A stretch of DNA of 36,291 nucleotides, from NCBI GenBank assembly GCA_001566965.1, contig LSNW01000018.1, forward strand, positions 1-36,291, given 5' to 3'. The stretch's first letter is position 1. Each line of letters begins with the position of its first letter. Positions 1 to 8,405 of this stretch are shown piece by piece. This stretch comes from Methylothermaceae bacteria B42 (GTDB lineage: Bacteria; Pseudomonadota; Gammaproteobacteria; Methylococcales; Methylothermaceae). A program made the translations under genes and the position numbers. The notes below the pieces were generated by a model. That model saw only the letters and a program-made list of their open reading frames with translations, ran no database searches and had not been told where the DNA came from.

Positions 1-103
1 CTCTGCTTCCCAGAGGGCCATCGAACTATCGCACCGGACCAAATCAAGTTCTTCATGGTGGATACAATATACAAGGGCATTCCGGACAAGTGCGTAACGT
101 CAG

Positions 104-1147
104 TTAATCAATATAACCCCTGGCATTAAACGCCTGGGTAGCCAGGCTGCCATGCCAAAAAGGCGCGGCCACGGTCAGGTGCCGAACCAACTTGGGATCA
201 GGCGCGCGATACACCATCCGGAACCTGTCCCGGTTATTATCAATGCCGATCTCCCCCATCACTTTGCTGCCATCCTCTTTCTCAATCCGCTGATGCCAAC
301 GGGGCAGGCTCAAATCCAGTTCGACGGCATAAGATTGCCGGGGCGCCAGCACGATCACGGCGTGTTCCGTCAAAGGGGCATCGCGGCAACCCTGATAAAG
401 CGGTTCATAACGCCAGCGGGCTTCCACCGTTGGCAGCAAGTGAAAAGCGCAATGATCGCCAGGATCGGCCAAAGCCAAGGGCGCGTCGGAAACATTTTTC
501 AGGGTTACCTTGATTTTGGGACTCAAAGGTAATTCCGGCGCCCGAGGCGCTGGCCTGCCGTTTCGCCACCCACGGCGGTTAACCCGCAGCATTTCCAGTT
601 GAACCCCCAATGGACTCCAGCGGAAGTCTCTGAGCACCGCTGTGCCACCGGATCCCACCGCCACTTGAACTTCCATTGGAACCTGCAATTTCCCTCGAAA
701 GCCCCGGCGCGACTCAATTTTTCGCCCTTGCCCTTGCTGGACAAAAAACTGCTCGATGCCGTAACGCACATTAACCACATTTCTGGCCCTGCCCCAACGG
801 GGAAAATCAATCCTTCCTTTAAGAAAAATACCTTCAGTGGGAAGCTGGTCAGTCAGATAATCGAAAACATATAATCCGTTGTCGGCAGGCTTGAGCACGG
901 CGAAAACGGGATAGTCCCTTTCCTGCAAATGATCCTTGACACTGCCCCGCATTTGCCGCTCAGAGACAGTGTTAAAGGGATAGCGCAAACGGACAAAGTC
1001 ACCCCGCATCGGGTCGCGGGGATCAATAGGCGCGGTTCGAAGATAGATCGTCCGGCCCTTGGCCAAAATCCATTCCCGCTTGCCCGCCATCCAGCCCAGG
1101 GCCGCAATCTGAAACACAACTGCGGCAATTACCAGCCACCTACGCAT
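104..1147 (-). CDS. GDYXXLXY-family membrane-anchored protein
   Basis: The protein has 347 residues. It starts with a short basic stretch and one hydrophobic segment (about residues 4-21), a signal anchor or signal peptide. The sequence GDFVRLRY at about residues 49-56, after a Pro/Asp-rich stretch (APIDPRDPMRGD), is the hallmark of the GDYXXLXY family, whose function is unknown. The rest looks like an extracytoplasmic beta-rich domain. Its start codon overlaps the 3' end of the upstream DUF2157 gene by 8 nt, so the two are co-translated. These two families commonly occur together, which fits. The C-terminal half is longer than the core family domain, and I cannot assign it. Family assignment is firm; the biochemical role is unknown. 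Confidence 0.8.
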   Translation of the reverse strand: MRRWLVIAAVVFQIAALGWMAGKREWILAKGRTIYLRTAPIDPRDPMRGDFVRLRYPFNTVSERQMRGSVKDHLQERDYPVFAVLKPADNGLYVFDYLTDQLPTEGIFLKGRIDFPRWGRARNVVNVRYGIEQFFVQQGQGRKIESRRGFRGKLQVPMEVQVAVGSGGTAVLRDFRWSPLGVQLEMLRVNRRGWRNGRPAPRAPELPLSPKIKVTLKNVSDAPLALADPGDHCAFHLLPTVEARWRYEPLYQGCRDAPLTEHAVIVLAPRQSYAVELDLSLPRWHQRIEKEDGSKVMGEIGIDNNRDRFRMVYRAPDPKLVRHLTVAAPFWHGSLATQAFNARGYID

Positions 1148-2426
1148 GAGCAGTCTCCGTTGGTCTGAATTTGGCGTAAAGGATACCTATTCCTAAAAAC
1201 ATCAGGCCAAGCAACAGGAACATCATCGACCGGACCAGCAAACTGTCAAACAAATCGACAAACCGGTGCATGAGCAGTGCCGCCATCAACACGCAACCCG
1301 CGCTTACCCGCCGCAAACTGTGAATCTGAATGCCCTGAATTATCATTAGAATACAATGGCCCAGGAAAATCAGATTGAATATCAACAAGATCCACCCGCT
1401 TAAATAACCTCTGTCTGCGGCGATGACCAGGATAAAGGTGGTCAGTACCAACCCCACCCCAACCCAAGCCATCCAGTCCGGCTTTTTCCGCGACTCCCGC
1501 ACCAACGCCCACAACCAGGCCAGCGCCGCCAATAGCAAGGGCAGCAAATAATAAATCTGTTGCCAGGATTGCACGCCGCCATCGTGGCGGATAATCCTAT
1601 GGCCAAAGGAAAAACTCAGGGAATAAAGAAGCAACAAATAGACCGGGAAGCCAAGCCACCAAAACACGGGAGCGCTTTCGGGAAATTGGCTGGATTGAAC
1701 TAATCTGGCCAGCGCCAAATAAAGCATTGCCAAATAGAAGGCGATAAATATCGCGTTTTTTCCGCCATCCCAAAAATCGGCAACATAGGAAAAATAATTT
1801 AAAGAGAAAAACAGCAACGAGAAAAACAACAAAACCCGGGAACGCAACCACCAGGCCAAGGGAATCAAGGCCAGCAGCACCAGCAACCAGCCCGCCATCA
1901 TCGGGTGGCGGAAAACGATCAATTCACTCCAGCTCCAGACCGCCAAAATAGCCACCGCCAACAACCCTTGCGCCGCTGAAGGCAATGCCCACGCCATTGC
2001 CAGAGCGCCCGCGCCCCAGAGTAAATAGCCATTGGGGTAATGTTCATCTATATGGTAGATCTGGGCAATCAACCAAATGCCAGCGCCAAACAGCATCGTC
2101 CCGAGCAAATGCCATCCTTCCCTGACCCACTGGGGAGAATTCTCACGGGACCGCCAATACAGCCCCAATCCATGGGTCACGAGCAAACCAGCAAATACGA
2201 TGCTCAACTTGGCGATTTTAGGCATCACCGCCCAGTTATAGGCAAAAAACAAAATGACGCCCAAACCAATGACAATCGCGCCGATGGCGGGGAAAACCAG
2301 CCTGTCCCAACCGGATTGCCGGACCGCATAACGTGTCTTCAATTGCCGGGCCTGGTCTGAAGTAATCACCCCTTCTTTTTCCCAGGCGGCAATTTCCCCC
2401 AGTAACCATCGTACCTGTCTGTTCAT
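1140..2426 (-). CDS. DUF2157-type polytopic membrane protein
   Basis: The protein has 428 residues. The N-terminal 40 or so (WLLGEIAAWEKEGVITSDQA) form the soluble helical start typical of DUF2157 proteins. About a dozen hydrophobic stretches follow from roughly residue 45 to the end, so it is an inner-membrane protein. No catalytic motif is visible. It is the first gene of a two-gene leftward operon with the GDYXXLXY protein, with an 8-nt overlap. The 330 nt upstream hold only repeats. The role is unknown; an envelope-associated function is only inferred from topology and partner. Confidence 0.8.
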   Translation of the reverse strand: MNRQVRWLLGEIAAWEKEGVITSDQARQLKTRYAVRQSGWDRLVFPAIGAIVIGLGVILFFAYNWAVMPKIAKLSIVFAGLLVTHGLGLYWRSRENSPQWVREGWHLLGTMLFGAGIWLIAQIYHIDEHYPNGYLLWGAGALAMAWALPSAAQGLLAVAILAVWSWSELIVFRHPMMAGWLLVLLALIPLAWWLRSRVLLFFSLLFFSLNYFSYVADFWDGGKNAIFIAFYLAMLYLALARLVQSSQFPESAPVFWWLGFPVYLLLLYSLSFSFGHRIIRHDGGVQSWQQIYYLLPLLLAALAWLWALVRESRKKPDWMAWVGVGLVLTTFILVIAADRGYLSGWILLIFNLIFLGHCILMIIQGIQIHSLRRVSAGCVLMAALLMHRFVDLFDSLLVRSMMFLLLGLMFLGIGILYAKFRPTETAHA

Positions 2427-2482
2427 GGTTTGTGTTCTCCGGTTTTATTGCCTTCTTGCCTATAAACAGTTTGCAGCATAGT

Positions 2483-2573
2483 CCGGTCTTCCTTTTGCGG
2501 AACGCCGTTAACTCATCCTTGAGATCTTGATGGCGGCCATCCAAGCCGCCAACACTTGCGAAAGGAAGACTGG
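2483..2573 (-). repeat. Palindromic repeat element, copy A
   Basis: The outer arms 2483-2499 and 2557-2573 are inverted repeats matching at 15 of 17 positions. The interior, read on the minus strand, matches the cores of copies at 6872-6979 and 14147-14247. The core contains an inner hairpin around GGCGGC..GGATGGCCGCC and ends in GAGTTAACGGCGT. The arm sequences differ from those of the other copies but remain self-complementary. No transposase is nearby. This is a REP-like or miniature mobile element of a family I do not recognise. Confidence 0.75.
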
Positions 2574-2576
2574 AAC

Positions 2577-2752
2577 ACCCTCTCCCCAACCCCTCTCCCA
2601 AAGGGAGAGGGGATTCCAGGAATGATCCGTCGCTCCCTCCCCCGCTTGCGGGGGAAGGTCGGGGAAGGGGCATCTTGCCCGCGAGTCAATGACAAGATTT
2701 CTTGCCAGACCGCTCACTTCGTTTGAAAACTCCCTTGGAATGACCGTGCGTA
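2577..2752 (+). repeat. Composite hairpin repeat, left copy
   Basis: A 10-bp stem (2590-2599 with 2603-2612, loop AAA) is followed by a second GC hairpin around CCCCCGCTTGCGGGGG. An AT-richer tail runs from about 2685 to 2752 and contains TTGCCAGACCGCTCA and GGAATGACCGTGCG. The whole order recurs in inverted orientation at 28405-28626. No ORF in it looks genuine. Together with copy A it fills the 329-nt gap between the DUF2157 and ketosynthase genes. Confidence 0.7.
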
Positions 2753-2755
2753 ACA

Positions 2756-3946
2756 TCAGTTCATGACTTCGCTACGGCCAATCACCAAAGACACATTGGC
2801 CCCGCCAAAAGCATAGGTATTGCTCATACAAACCGGCCGGTTTTGATCCAAGATTTGGCCGCCGTCGGTGAATGGCAGAGGCGGCAACTGGGGATCTGGA
2901 CAGCCATCCCAATGATGCACTGGCATCGGCAGCCGCGGTTGTTGCAAAATCCCTGCGCAGATCGCTAACTCTACCGCGCCGGAAGCGCCGAGGCAATGGC
3001 CCGTGAGGGGCTTGGTGGCGCCGCAAGGCACGCTATCGCCAAAAATATCGAATACCACCTTGGCCTCCATGGCGTCGTTGTGATGCGTGGCGGTGCCGTG
3101 GAGGTTGAGATAGCCAATCCGCTCCGGTTTTATACCGGCATCGGCCAGCGCTTGTTCCATTGCGGCCCGCGCGCCTTTCCCCGCCGGATCCGGCGCTGAC
3201 AGGTGATAAGCGTCGCTGCTCATGCCAATGCCCAAAAGCGCCAGGGGCGCCGGATCCCGGGTCAGCAGAAAAAGCGCCGCGCCTTCCCCCAAAACCGTAC
3301 CATCCCGGTTTTTGCTGAAAGGATTACACGCCGTTTGGCTCAACGCACCCAGGGCGGCGAATCCCTGTATCGTGGTACCGGAAAAGGTTTCCGCGCCGCC
3401 GGCAATCACCGCATCACAAAAACCCAAACGAAGAAGATTGCGGGCCGAATGCATGGCCTGGGCCGAAGCGGCGCAACCGGTTCCGACCGACCAGGCCGGT
3501 CCGTGGATGTTTAAATAAGCGGCCACAAATTCCGCCGCGCCGCCAATTTCCTGCTGCTTGTAGTCAAATGCCGCCGGAAACTTTTCCGTACGGCGGAATC
3601 GTTTCAAAGCCGTTTCCCCTTCCCGGATACCGGAAGCGCTGGTGCCAATCATCACGCCCATCCGATGATTGCCGTATTTTGCAATAACATCTTGTAAAGG
3701 GTCCGCGATTTTTTGGATTGCCTTTAACAGTAGTTGATTATTCCGGCACCGGTAACGCGCCAGTTCCGAAGGGATATCCGGCAAGGATTCGTTTACCGTC
3801 GCCAATGGAAAGGGAGCGGCGGGACTGAAAACATCAGACCGGGGGTGAAAAATCAGCGAAGGGCTGAGCGCCATCCCAATAGCGTTTTTTTCCGCCGCGG
3901 AAACGACGGAAAAAGCCCGAATAAAACAAGGTAACGATATTTCCAT
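2756..3946 (-). CDS. Beta-ketoacyl-ACP synthase, aryl-polyene type
   Basis: The protein has 396 residues and is a thiolase-fold condensing enzyme. The Cys-His-His triad is visible: Cys158 in VGTGCAAS, His283 in NLHGTA and His317 in LTGHCLGASGA. The glycine-rich C-terminal YAFGGANVSLVIG is also present. Such enzymes extend an acyl-ACP by decarboxylative condensation in the cytoplasm. Details such as the GTSASGIREGE and DYKQQEIGGAAEF segments and the HWDG motif near the end resemble the ketosynthases of aryl-polyene clusters (ApeO/ApeR-like) more than housekeeping FabF, as I remember them. It stands alone here, divergent from the secreted-protein genes at 4138. Other aryl-polyene genes may lie outside the window or be dispersed (see the ligase at 19023). 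The family is sure; the pathway is an inference. Confidence 0.85.
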   Translation of the reverse strand: MEISLPCFIRAFSVVSAAEKNAIGMALSPSLIFHPRSDVFSPAAPFPLATVNESLPDIPSELARYRCRNNQLLLKAIQKIADPLQDVIAKYGNHRMGVMIGTSASGIREGETALKRFRRTEKFPAAFDYKQQEIGGAAEFVAAYLNIHGPAWSVGTGCAASAQAMHSARNLLRLGFCDAVIAGGAETFSGTTIQGFAALGALSQTACNPFSKNRDGTVLGEGAALFLLTRDPAPLALLGIGMSSDAYHLSAPDPAGKGARAAMEQALADAGIKPERIGYLNLHGTATHHNDAMEAKVVFDIFGDSVPCGATKPLTGHCLGASGAVELAICAGILQQPRLPMPVHHWDGCPDPQLPPLPFTDGGQILDQNRPVCMSNTYAFGGANVSLVIGRSEVMN

Positions 3947-4086
3947 TGGGAAAGCTTAGCACTCCCCGAGTTGAGAAAACAGGCCTTAAAACCAAGGGGC
4001 ATTTAACTATGGAAATTAACTATAAGCCGCCCCGGCAAATTTCTCCGCCAATGTCCGTGCTTAGGGGGTGAGTGTTGATGATGACA

Positions 4087-4115
4087 TTGACACCATCACA
4101 TGACTTAACATCAAT
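4087..4115 (+). promoter_or_regulatory. Possible promoter for the exported-protein genes
   Basis: A perfect -35 hexamer TTGACA (4087-4092) is followed after 17 nt by a weak -10 (ATCAAT). The hexamer lies inside a dyad-like stretch, TGATG..CATCA, that could be an operator. The first gene starts at 4138 after an AGAGG ribosome-binding site (4124-4128). The -10 match is poor, so this is tentative. Confidence 0.3.
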
Positions 4116-4137
4116 TTCTATTTAGAGGTACTGAGAA

Positions 4138-4464
4138 ATGAAAAAATCTATCAAAATTTTGGCTTTGGCACTGGGTTTGAGCGCTGTTTATACTGGTTCC
4201 GTTTTGGCCGAAGGCTCTACAATTACTGGCGGATCCGTCACGAATAACGCCACTATTTCGAATTCACGCAATACTGCAACAGGCTCAGGTGGTGGTTTCC
4301 TTGGAATCGGCTCAAAACAATCTGAAGCAAACCAAGGCACAGTCAAAATCAAAAATTCCACCTTGCGGAATACCCGGATCAGTAACCGCGCCAATATCCG
4401 TAATAGCCAAAACACTGCACGCGATGGTGGACGCGCGGATCAAGGATCGGTAGTCATCGAATAA
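4138..4464 (+). CDS. Small secreted Asn-rich imperfect-repeat protein
   Basis: The protein has 108 residues. A clear signal peptide ends near residue 24 (SVLA-EG). The mature part is low complexity, rich in Asn, Ser, Thr and Gly, and built from imperfect repeats: TNNATISNSRNTA, KNSTLRNTRISN, ANIRNSQNTA, with GTVKIKN and QGSVVIE echoing each other. Alternating polar/hydrophobic residues with Asn ladders suggest a beta-solenoid or amyloid-like subunit. A good ribosome-binding site (AGAGG) precedes the ATG. It sits just upstream of another small exported protein and a CsgG-like pore lipoprotein, so a curlin-like or holdfast-anchor-like substrate is my reading. I do not recognise a named family. 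Confidence 0.75.
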   Translation: MKKSIKILALALGLSAVYTGSVLAEGSTITGGSVTNNATISNSRNTATGSGGGFLGIGSKQSEANQGTVKIKNSTLRNTRISNRANIRNSQNTARDGGRADQGSVVIE

Positions 4465-4549
4465 CTTTTAAACAAATAGGTTACAGAGTACAGGGAAGTA
4501 CTCAGTGCCTATTTTCGTTCAAACCTGAATAGTTGTGAGGACGGACCTA

Positions 4550-4876
4550 ATGTTAAATTCCATTTCAAACAGACTAATGGTACGAACGTCATTGTTATGC
4601 TTGTTGTATTCAGGATTTTGCATTTCAGCAGATCTGAACGACGGGATCCCCCCAGACACCCCTATAGACGATTCCTTAAAAACCAACATCAACGAATCCT
4701 TCATTAACAGCAAGGCCAAGGGTTTATTGATGATGGGTAGCGATAAAGTTATTTCCGAAGAAGACGGCGTGGTGGGCCAGGGAAATATTGTCATCAAGCC
4801 GGGTGTCGATCTGCCGCCTGGGGTGATCATTATCAATAATTCCGATGTGAATGGCGCCACAGCAGTATCAAAATAA
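4550..4876 (+). CDS. Small exported protein of unknown family
   Basis: The protein has 108 residues from the ATG at 4550. A GTG at 4535 would add five residues, but GAGG sits just right for the ATG. A hydrophobic signal-like segment (about residues 12-25, TSLLCLLYSGFCISA) may end after ISA. The mature region is acidic early (DLNDGIPPDTPIDDS). It then has GQGNIVIKPGVDLPPGVIIINNSDVNG, where QGNIVI resembles the QGSVVI ending of the upstream protein. It lies 33 nt before the CsgG-like gene. It could be a second secreted subunit or a chaperone/anchor for the first. Function is unknown. Confidence 0.65.
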   Translation: MLNSISNRLMVRTSLLCLLYSGFCISADLNDGIPPDTPIDDSLKTNINESFINSKAKGLLMMGSDKVISEEDGVVGQGNIVIKPGVDLPPGVIIINNSDVNGATAVSK

Positions 4877-4909
4877 AGACTCGATTATTCCAAGCATTGC
4901 AGGCCGATC

Positions 4910-6535
4910 ATGAAAGTTTCAACACATTTACGCCTTTCTACCCTTATCCCTGGCGCTTTCATTGCCGCCTTAATCAGCGGATGTGGCCTCAGCCCACAAG
5001 ATGTCGATCTGGACCTAAACCAGACCTTGCCGGAAGTAAACTCCACGGTCTTCAGTCAAGCAATCGCAGATCTGGGGAAAGCCAATGTGATTTATGGACG
5101 CGGCCCTCTTAGGGTGATGTCAAAACCGATCCGCGACAACACCGGCACTTCCCTTCCCACCCAGGGCGAGATCCCCCAGGACATTTCAGAAATGGTGAAA
5201 AGCGCCCTCAACGCCATTGGTGGGGATATTTTATATGTGCCTTTCGACCCCGAATTCATGATCAGCACGGCCCAAACCGGTTATACCAAGTGGGGTGATA
5301 AATATCTGCCCAACGTGGTGCTGGTGGGCGGACTCACCGAATTTGACCGTGGCCTGGTCACCAAGGAAGAAGGCGCAGATATCAGCGGCAGCGCCGAGGA
5401 TTTGGGCGTGCCCATGGGCCTGGATTTCAGCGACATCCGCAAAAGCTCGCTGGCGCGCATTACCCTGGATTTCAATCTGGTGGATTTCAAAACCTTTACT
5501 GGTATCCCCTTCATGCAGGCAGTCAACAGCATCCGGGTACATAAAGGCGTCGGCAAAGATGAACTTGGGTTTACTGTTTACGGCCAAACCCTGGGGCTGC
5601 GGGGCAACATCAAAAAAATCCAGGGCCGTCATGCCGCGATCCGGCTTTTGGTCCAACTCAGCATCATTCAAATTGTCGGCAAATATCAAAAGCTCCCCTA
5701 TTGGCGGTTGATTCCCAACTCCCAACCCGATCAAGTAGTGCTGGATCAAATCCGCGAAGACTATTACCGCCTAGAACCCACGGAGCGCATTGTCAAAATT
5801 CAGGAATATCTTTATCTGTACGGCAAACCTGTCCAGATTACCGGCCAGCTGGACGAGGCCACTATCCAAGCCATCGAAGCTTTCAAAACGGAATACGGCA
5901 TAACCCAGGCCGACCCGGTCAGCGAAGAGCTGTACCTGGCCTTGTTTGAAAACGTACCATTGGACGTTGTCGCCAAAGTGCGCCGGCAACGGGTAAACGC
6001 TATGCTTGCCCAATACCGGCAGCAAGCCAATACCCTTGCCTCCCAAGCGCCCGCATCCCAGCCGCCCGTGGTTCAGCAAACGCCGAAACCGGCAGCGCCG
6101 AAGAAAGACGCCGCGCAACCCGCCTTGGGTGAACTGAAGGTCTGGACCGATAAGGAACAAGCGGCCATTGGCGATGAGATCGCGGTTTTCTTCACGGTGA
6201 GCAAACCCATGTTTGTCCGCATCGTTACCGTCAATTCGGCGGGACAAATGGCCACGCTGTTTCCCAACCCCCATCAGAACGATAATTATGTATTGCCCGG
6301 GAAAACTTACCGCATCCCCCCCAACAATGGGCCATTCAAATTGACGGTAAGCGCGCCGGTCGGGGTGGATAAAATCCGCGCGGTGGCCTCCACCAAGCCT
6401 GTCACTGCGGAAGATCTGCCCTTGACCAGCAATGGCGAATTCAAAGTGGATAGTGCCGAAGACGTCCAACGGGTATATGCCGGGGATGAGTTTCAAGTCC
6501 TCCCCCAAAACCAGCAAAATGCCGCAGCGCAATAG
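4910..6535 (+). CDS. CsgG/HfaB-like lipoprotein with C-terminal DUF4384-like domain
   Basis: The protein has 541 residues. A lipoprotein signal ends at Cys25 (LISGC). Residues about 40-268 resemble CsgG/HfaB outer-membrane secretion pores: a conserved VLVGGLTEFDRG, a following LDFNLVDFKT strand, and LLVQLSIIQIVGKYQKLPYWR before the domain ends. Residues about 286-345 look like a peptidoglycan-binding helical repeat (QEYLYLYGKPVQITGQLDEA). A Pro/Ala/Gln-rich linker (370-405) leads to a DUF4384-like beta domain (about 405-500, with FFTVSKPMFVRIVTVNSAG and TLFPNP). CsgG-type proteins form the outer-membrane channel for curli-like subunits or anchor holdfast. Here the two upstream genes encode candidate substrates. 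The fusion to PG-binding-like and DUF4384-like parts is unusual relative to CsgG itself, which has about 277 residues. Confidence 0.75.
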   Translation: MKVSTHLRLSTLIPGAFIAALISGCGLSPQDVDLDLNQTLPEVNSTVFSQAIADLGKANVIYGRGPLRVMSKPIRDNTGTSLPTQGEIPQDISEMVKSALNAIGGDILYVPFDPEFMISTAQTGYTKWGDKYLPNVVLVGGLTEFDRGLVTKEEGADISGSAEDLGVPMGLDFSDIRKSSLARITLDFNLVDFKTFTGIPFMQAVNSIRVHKGVGKDELGFTVYGQTLGLRGNIKKIQGRHAAIRLLVQLSIIQIVGKYQKLPYWRLIPNSQPDQVVLDQIREDYYRLEPTERIVKIQEYLYLYGKPVQITGQLDEATIQAIEAFKTEYGITQADPVSEELYLALFENVPLDVVAKVRRQRVNAMLAQYRQQANTLASQAPASQPPVVQQTPKPAAPKKDAAQPALGELKVWTDKEQAAIGDEIAVFFTVSKPMFVRIVTVNSAGQMATLFPNPHQNDNYVLPGKTYRIPPNNGPFKLTVSAPVGVDKIRAVASTKPVTAEDLPLTSNGEFKVDSAEDVQRVYAGDEFQVLPQNQQNAAAQ

Positions 6536-6547
6536 GAGATACGAACC

Positions 6548-6847
6548 ATGAAACGGCTCACGCTTTTAGCCACCTTGATTTTGGTCACCGCCTGCGAAAC
6601 CGCGCCCGTCCGGCGCGAAGATTACATTGTCCAGCATCCCGAATGGGATCCCCAGGTTGTCAAGATTATTCGCGCGGGCATGATCGCCAAGGGCATGACC
6701 AAGGAACAAGTCCGCGCCGCCTGGGGCCGGCGTTGCTATACCTGCCAGGGGACAAAAAAAGGGCCTTGGGGCGAATCCTGGGAATACCGGACCCAAGTGG
6801 TATTTTTTGATACCGAGGGTCGGGTAACCCGGTGGGAGCATAAATAA
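6548..6847 (+). CDS. Small BamE-like lipoprotein
   Basis: The protein has 99 residues. A short lipoprotein signal ends at Cys16 (LILVTAC). The mature part has IRAGMIAKGMTKEQVRAAWG followed by ESWEY, VVFFDTEGRVTRWE: the helix-then-three-strand pattern of the SmpA/OmlA (BamE) fold. Two cysteines in RRCYTCQG could form a disulfide. A strong AGGAG precedes the ATG, and it follows the CsgG-like gene by 12 nt, so it is probably co-transcribed. It may help assemble the secretion pore, but no sequence feature proves that. The housekeeping BamE is an alternative, but the context argues against it. Confidence 0.65.
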   Translation: MKRLTLLATLILVTACETAPVRREDYIVQHPEWDPQVVKIIRAGMIAKGMTKEQVRAAWGRRCYTCQGTKKGPWGESWEYRTQVVFFDTEGRVTRWEHK

Positions 6848-6871
6848 TCTTGCTTACGAACACGATTCGCC

Positions 6872-6979
6872 CAAAGTGTTCCAGCCCCCTTCCGTGGGTG
6901 TTGGCGGCCTGGATGGCCACCATCAAGCCCCCAAGGATGGGTTTACGGCGTCCCGCGGAAGGGGGTCTGGAACACTTTG
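6872..6979 (+). repeat. Palindromic repeat element, copy B
   Basis: The ends are inverted repeats of about 25 bp. They begin CAAAGTGTTCCAG on the left and end CTGGAACACTTTG on the right, with one indel and one mismatch further in. The core (about 6899-6952) matches the cores of copies A and C and includes GGCGGCCTGGATGGCC and GGTTTACGGCGT. It lies in the 200-nt gap between the BamE-like and OmpA-domain genes and may separate two transcription units. Confidence 0.75.
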
Positions 6980-7047
6980 AAAGTCACAAGGAGCCACCAA
7001 ATTTTTACATCGTTAAATGCAATGAAAAACACTGAGAGGTATCCACA

Positions 7048-7662
7048 ATGAAGACAATCCATTCCCTCCATCACCAACCCAAGCTACGAAAGCTGGCCAT
7101 GGCTATCCTGACGGCAACCCTGAGCTTGCCAGCCATGGCGGAAGAAGTCCGCCTGTTCACCCAACCGCCCAGCGCCGATGAAATGGGACGGTTGTTATTC
7201 CCTGACAAAGCGGTGGGACAGCGGCCAAAGGTCAAAACCCGCTCTCTCACCTTTACCACGGTTTCCAAAAAAACCAATCAAGTCGCCCAATCAGCGCCAA
7301 AAGAAACCGTTGGCATCGCCCTGCCCATTCAATTTGCGTTCAATTCCGCCGAGCTTTTGGGCGATGCCCGCGCTTATCTCGATGAAGTGGGAAAAATGCT
7401 GAGCATGGCGCAATTCAAAGACGAGCGGATTGTCCTGGAAGGCCATACCGATGCGATTGGCTCTGAAGACTATAACAACTGGCTGTCCAAAAGACGGGCC
7501 GAATCGGTCAAGGCTTATCTGACCTCCAAATTCGGGATCGATCCGAAGCGCCTCATTGTTGTGGGCCGCGGCGAACAAGAACCCCTGCCGGGTCGCCATC
7601 CCAATGATGGGATCAACCGCCGGGTGGAATTGCACCGGGCAAGTAATTTGGCCGCTAATTAG
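7048..7662 (+). CDS. OmpA-domain cell-wall-binding protein
   Basis: The protein has 204 residues. A signal peptide ends near residue 31 (LPAMA-EE). After a linker, residues about 88-200 form an OmpA C-terminal peptidoglycan-binding domain: IQFAFNSAELLG, LEGHTDAIGSEDYNNWLSKRRA, then VGRGEQEPLP and NRRVELH. The Asp in HTD and the Arg in NRR are the usual diaminopimelate-binding residues. There is no N-terminal beta-barrel, so it is a periplasmic wall-binding protein. GAGAGG precedes the ATG. Its position after the CsgG-like and BamE-like genes suggests it may tether the same envelope assembly. Confidence 0.85.
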   Translation: MKTIHSLHHQPKLRKLAMAILTATLSLPAMAEEVRLFTQPPSADEMGRLLFPDKAVGQRPKVKTRSLTFTTVSKKTNQVAQSAPKETVGIALPIQFAFNSAELLGDARAYLDEVGKMLSMAQFKDERIVLEGHTDAIGSEDYNNWLSKRRAESVKAYLTSKFGIDPKRLIVVGRGEQEPLPGRHPNDGINRRVELHRASNLAAN

Positions 7663-7673
7663 AGGTAAATACC

Positions 7674-8384
7674 GTGGAAACTCATACATTTGCTTGGCTG
7701 GGGATGCTTTTTTGCCTATTTTCCTCCGTGGCGGACGCCGAAGCCTATAGCGGCAAAATTGTGATTGATGGGGTAGTCGTCGGTGAAGGCAGTTCCAATG
7801 TCGTGTCCGGCAATGGTAAGCGCTCGGTGCAAACCCGTTCATTACCCTGCTTCAGTGAAATCACGGTGAAAGCCGGCGTCGATTTGGTCATCCGGCAAGG
7901 AAAAAGCTGCGAAGCAAAAATCGACGCGGATAGCAATCTTCATCCCGTCATCGCCACGGATGTGAGGGGAAAACAGCTAATCATTTCCGCCAACCGCTCG
8001 TTTCAATCCCAAGGGCCGGTACAGGTTGAAGTCACCACGCCAAGGCTGGAACGGCTGGAAATCGGCGGCAGCTCTGATGTGACATTGGAGTCCATACGCT
8101 CGCCGGTATTGATTATTCTTCTCTCCGGCAGCGGCGAAATAAAAGGCCAGGGACAAGTGGACCAGCTGGAACTCCTGGCCGAAGGCAGCGGCGACTTTGA
8201 CCTAAAGAACCTGAAAGCAGGCGACGTACACGTCAAAATCAGCGGCGCGGCCGACGCGCAGGTCTATGCCAGCCGCTCTCTCAAGGTGGATATCGACGGA
8301 GCTGGAGATGTGATTTACTACGGCCACCCGGCGCGGATAGAAAAAAATATCAGCGGGGCCGGGGATGTGGAAGCCTCGGATTAA
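7674..8384 (+). CDS. GIN-domain (DUF2807) exported protein
   Basis: The protein has 236 residues and starts at a GTG preceded by AGAGGTAA. The N-terminus has a signal peptide (about residues 1-23, cleavage near VADA-EA). From residue about 65 the protein is a right-handed beta-helix type head GIN domain (DUF2807), with repeating SGSGEIKG, EGSGDFDL, SGAADAQV, DGAGDVIY and SGAGDVEA rungs. Such domains are surface or periplasmic and of unknown function; several bacterial examples are adhesin-like. It follows the OmpA-domain gene by 11 nt and is probably in the same operon. Confidence 0.8.
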   Translation: METHTFAWLGMLFCLFSSVADAEAYSGKIVIDGVVVGEGSSNVVSGNGKRSVQTRSLPCFSEITVKAGVDLVIRQGKSCEAKIDADSNLHPVIATDVRGKQLIISANRSFQSQGPVQVEVTTPRLERLEIGGSSDVTLESIRSPVLIILLSGSGEIKGQGQVDQLELLAEGSGDFDLKNLKAGDVHVKISGAADAQVYASRSLKVDIDGAGDVIYYGHPARIEKNISGAGDVEASD

Positions 8385-8405
8385 CCAACCTGAAGGATTC
8401 AAACT

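Noticed and set aside
91-110. GTGCGTAACGTCAGTTAATC resembling the end of the composite repeat near 2745
   Set aside because: Only about 17 of 21 positions match and nothing else of the repeat is present, so it could be chance.
2508-2756. Small minus-strand frames in the 2427-2755 gap
   Set aside because: They translate the palindromic and composite repeats and have no ribosome-binding sites or conserved features.
4486-4503. A 6-bp hairpin GAGTAC/GTACTC between the two small exported genes
   Set aside because: It is short, AT-containing and not followed by a T tract, so it is too weak to call a terminator.
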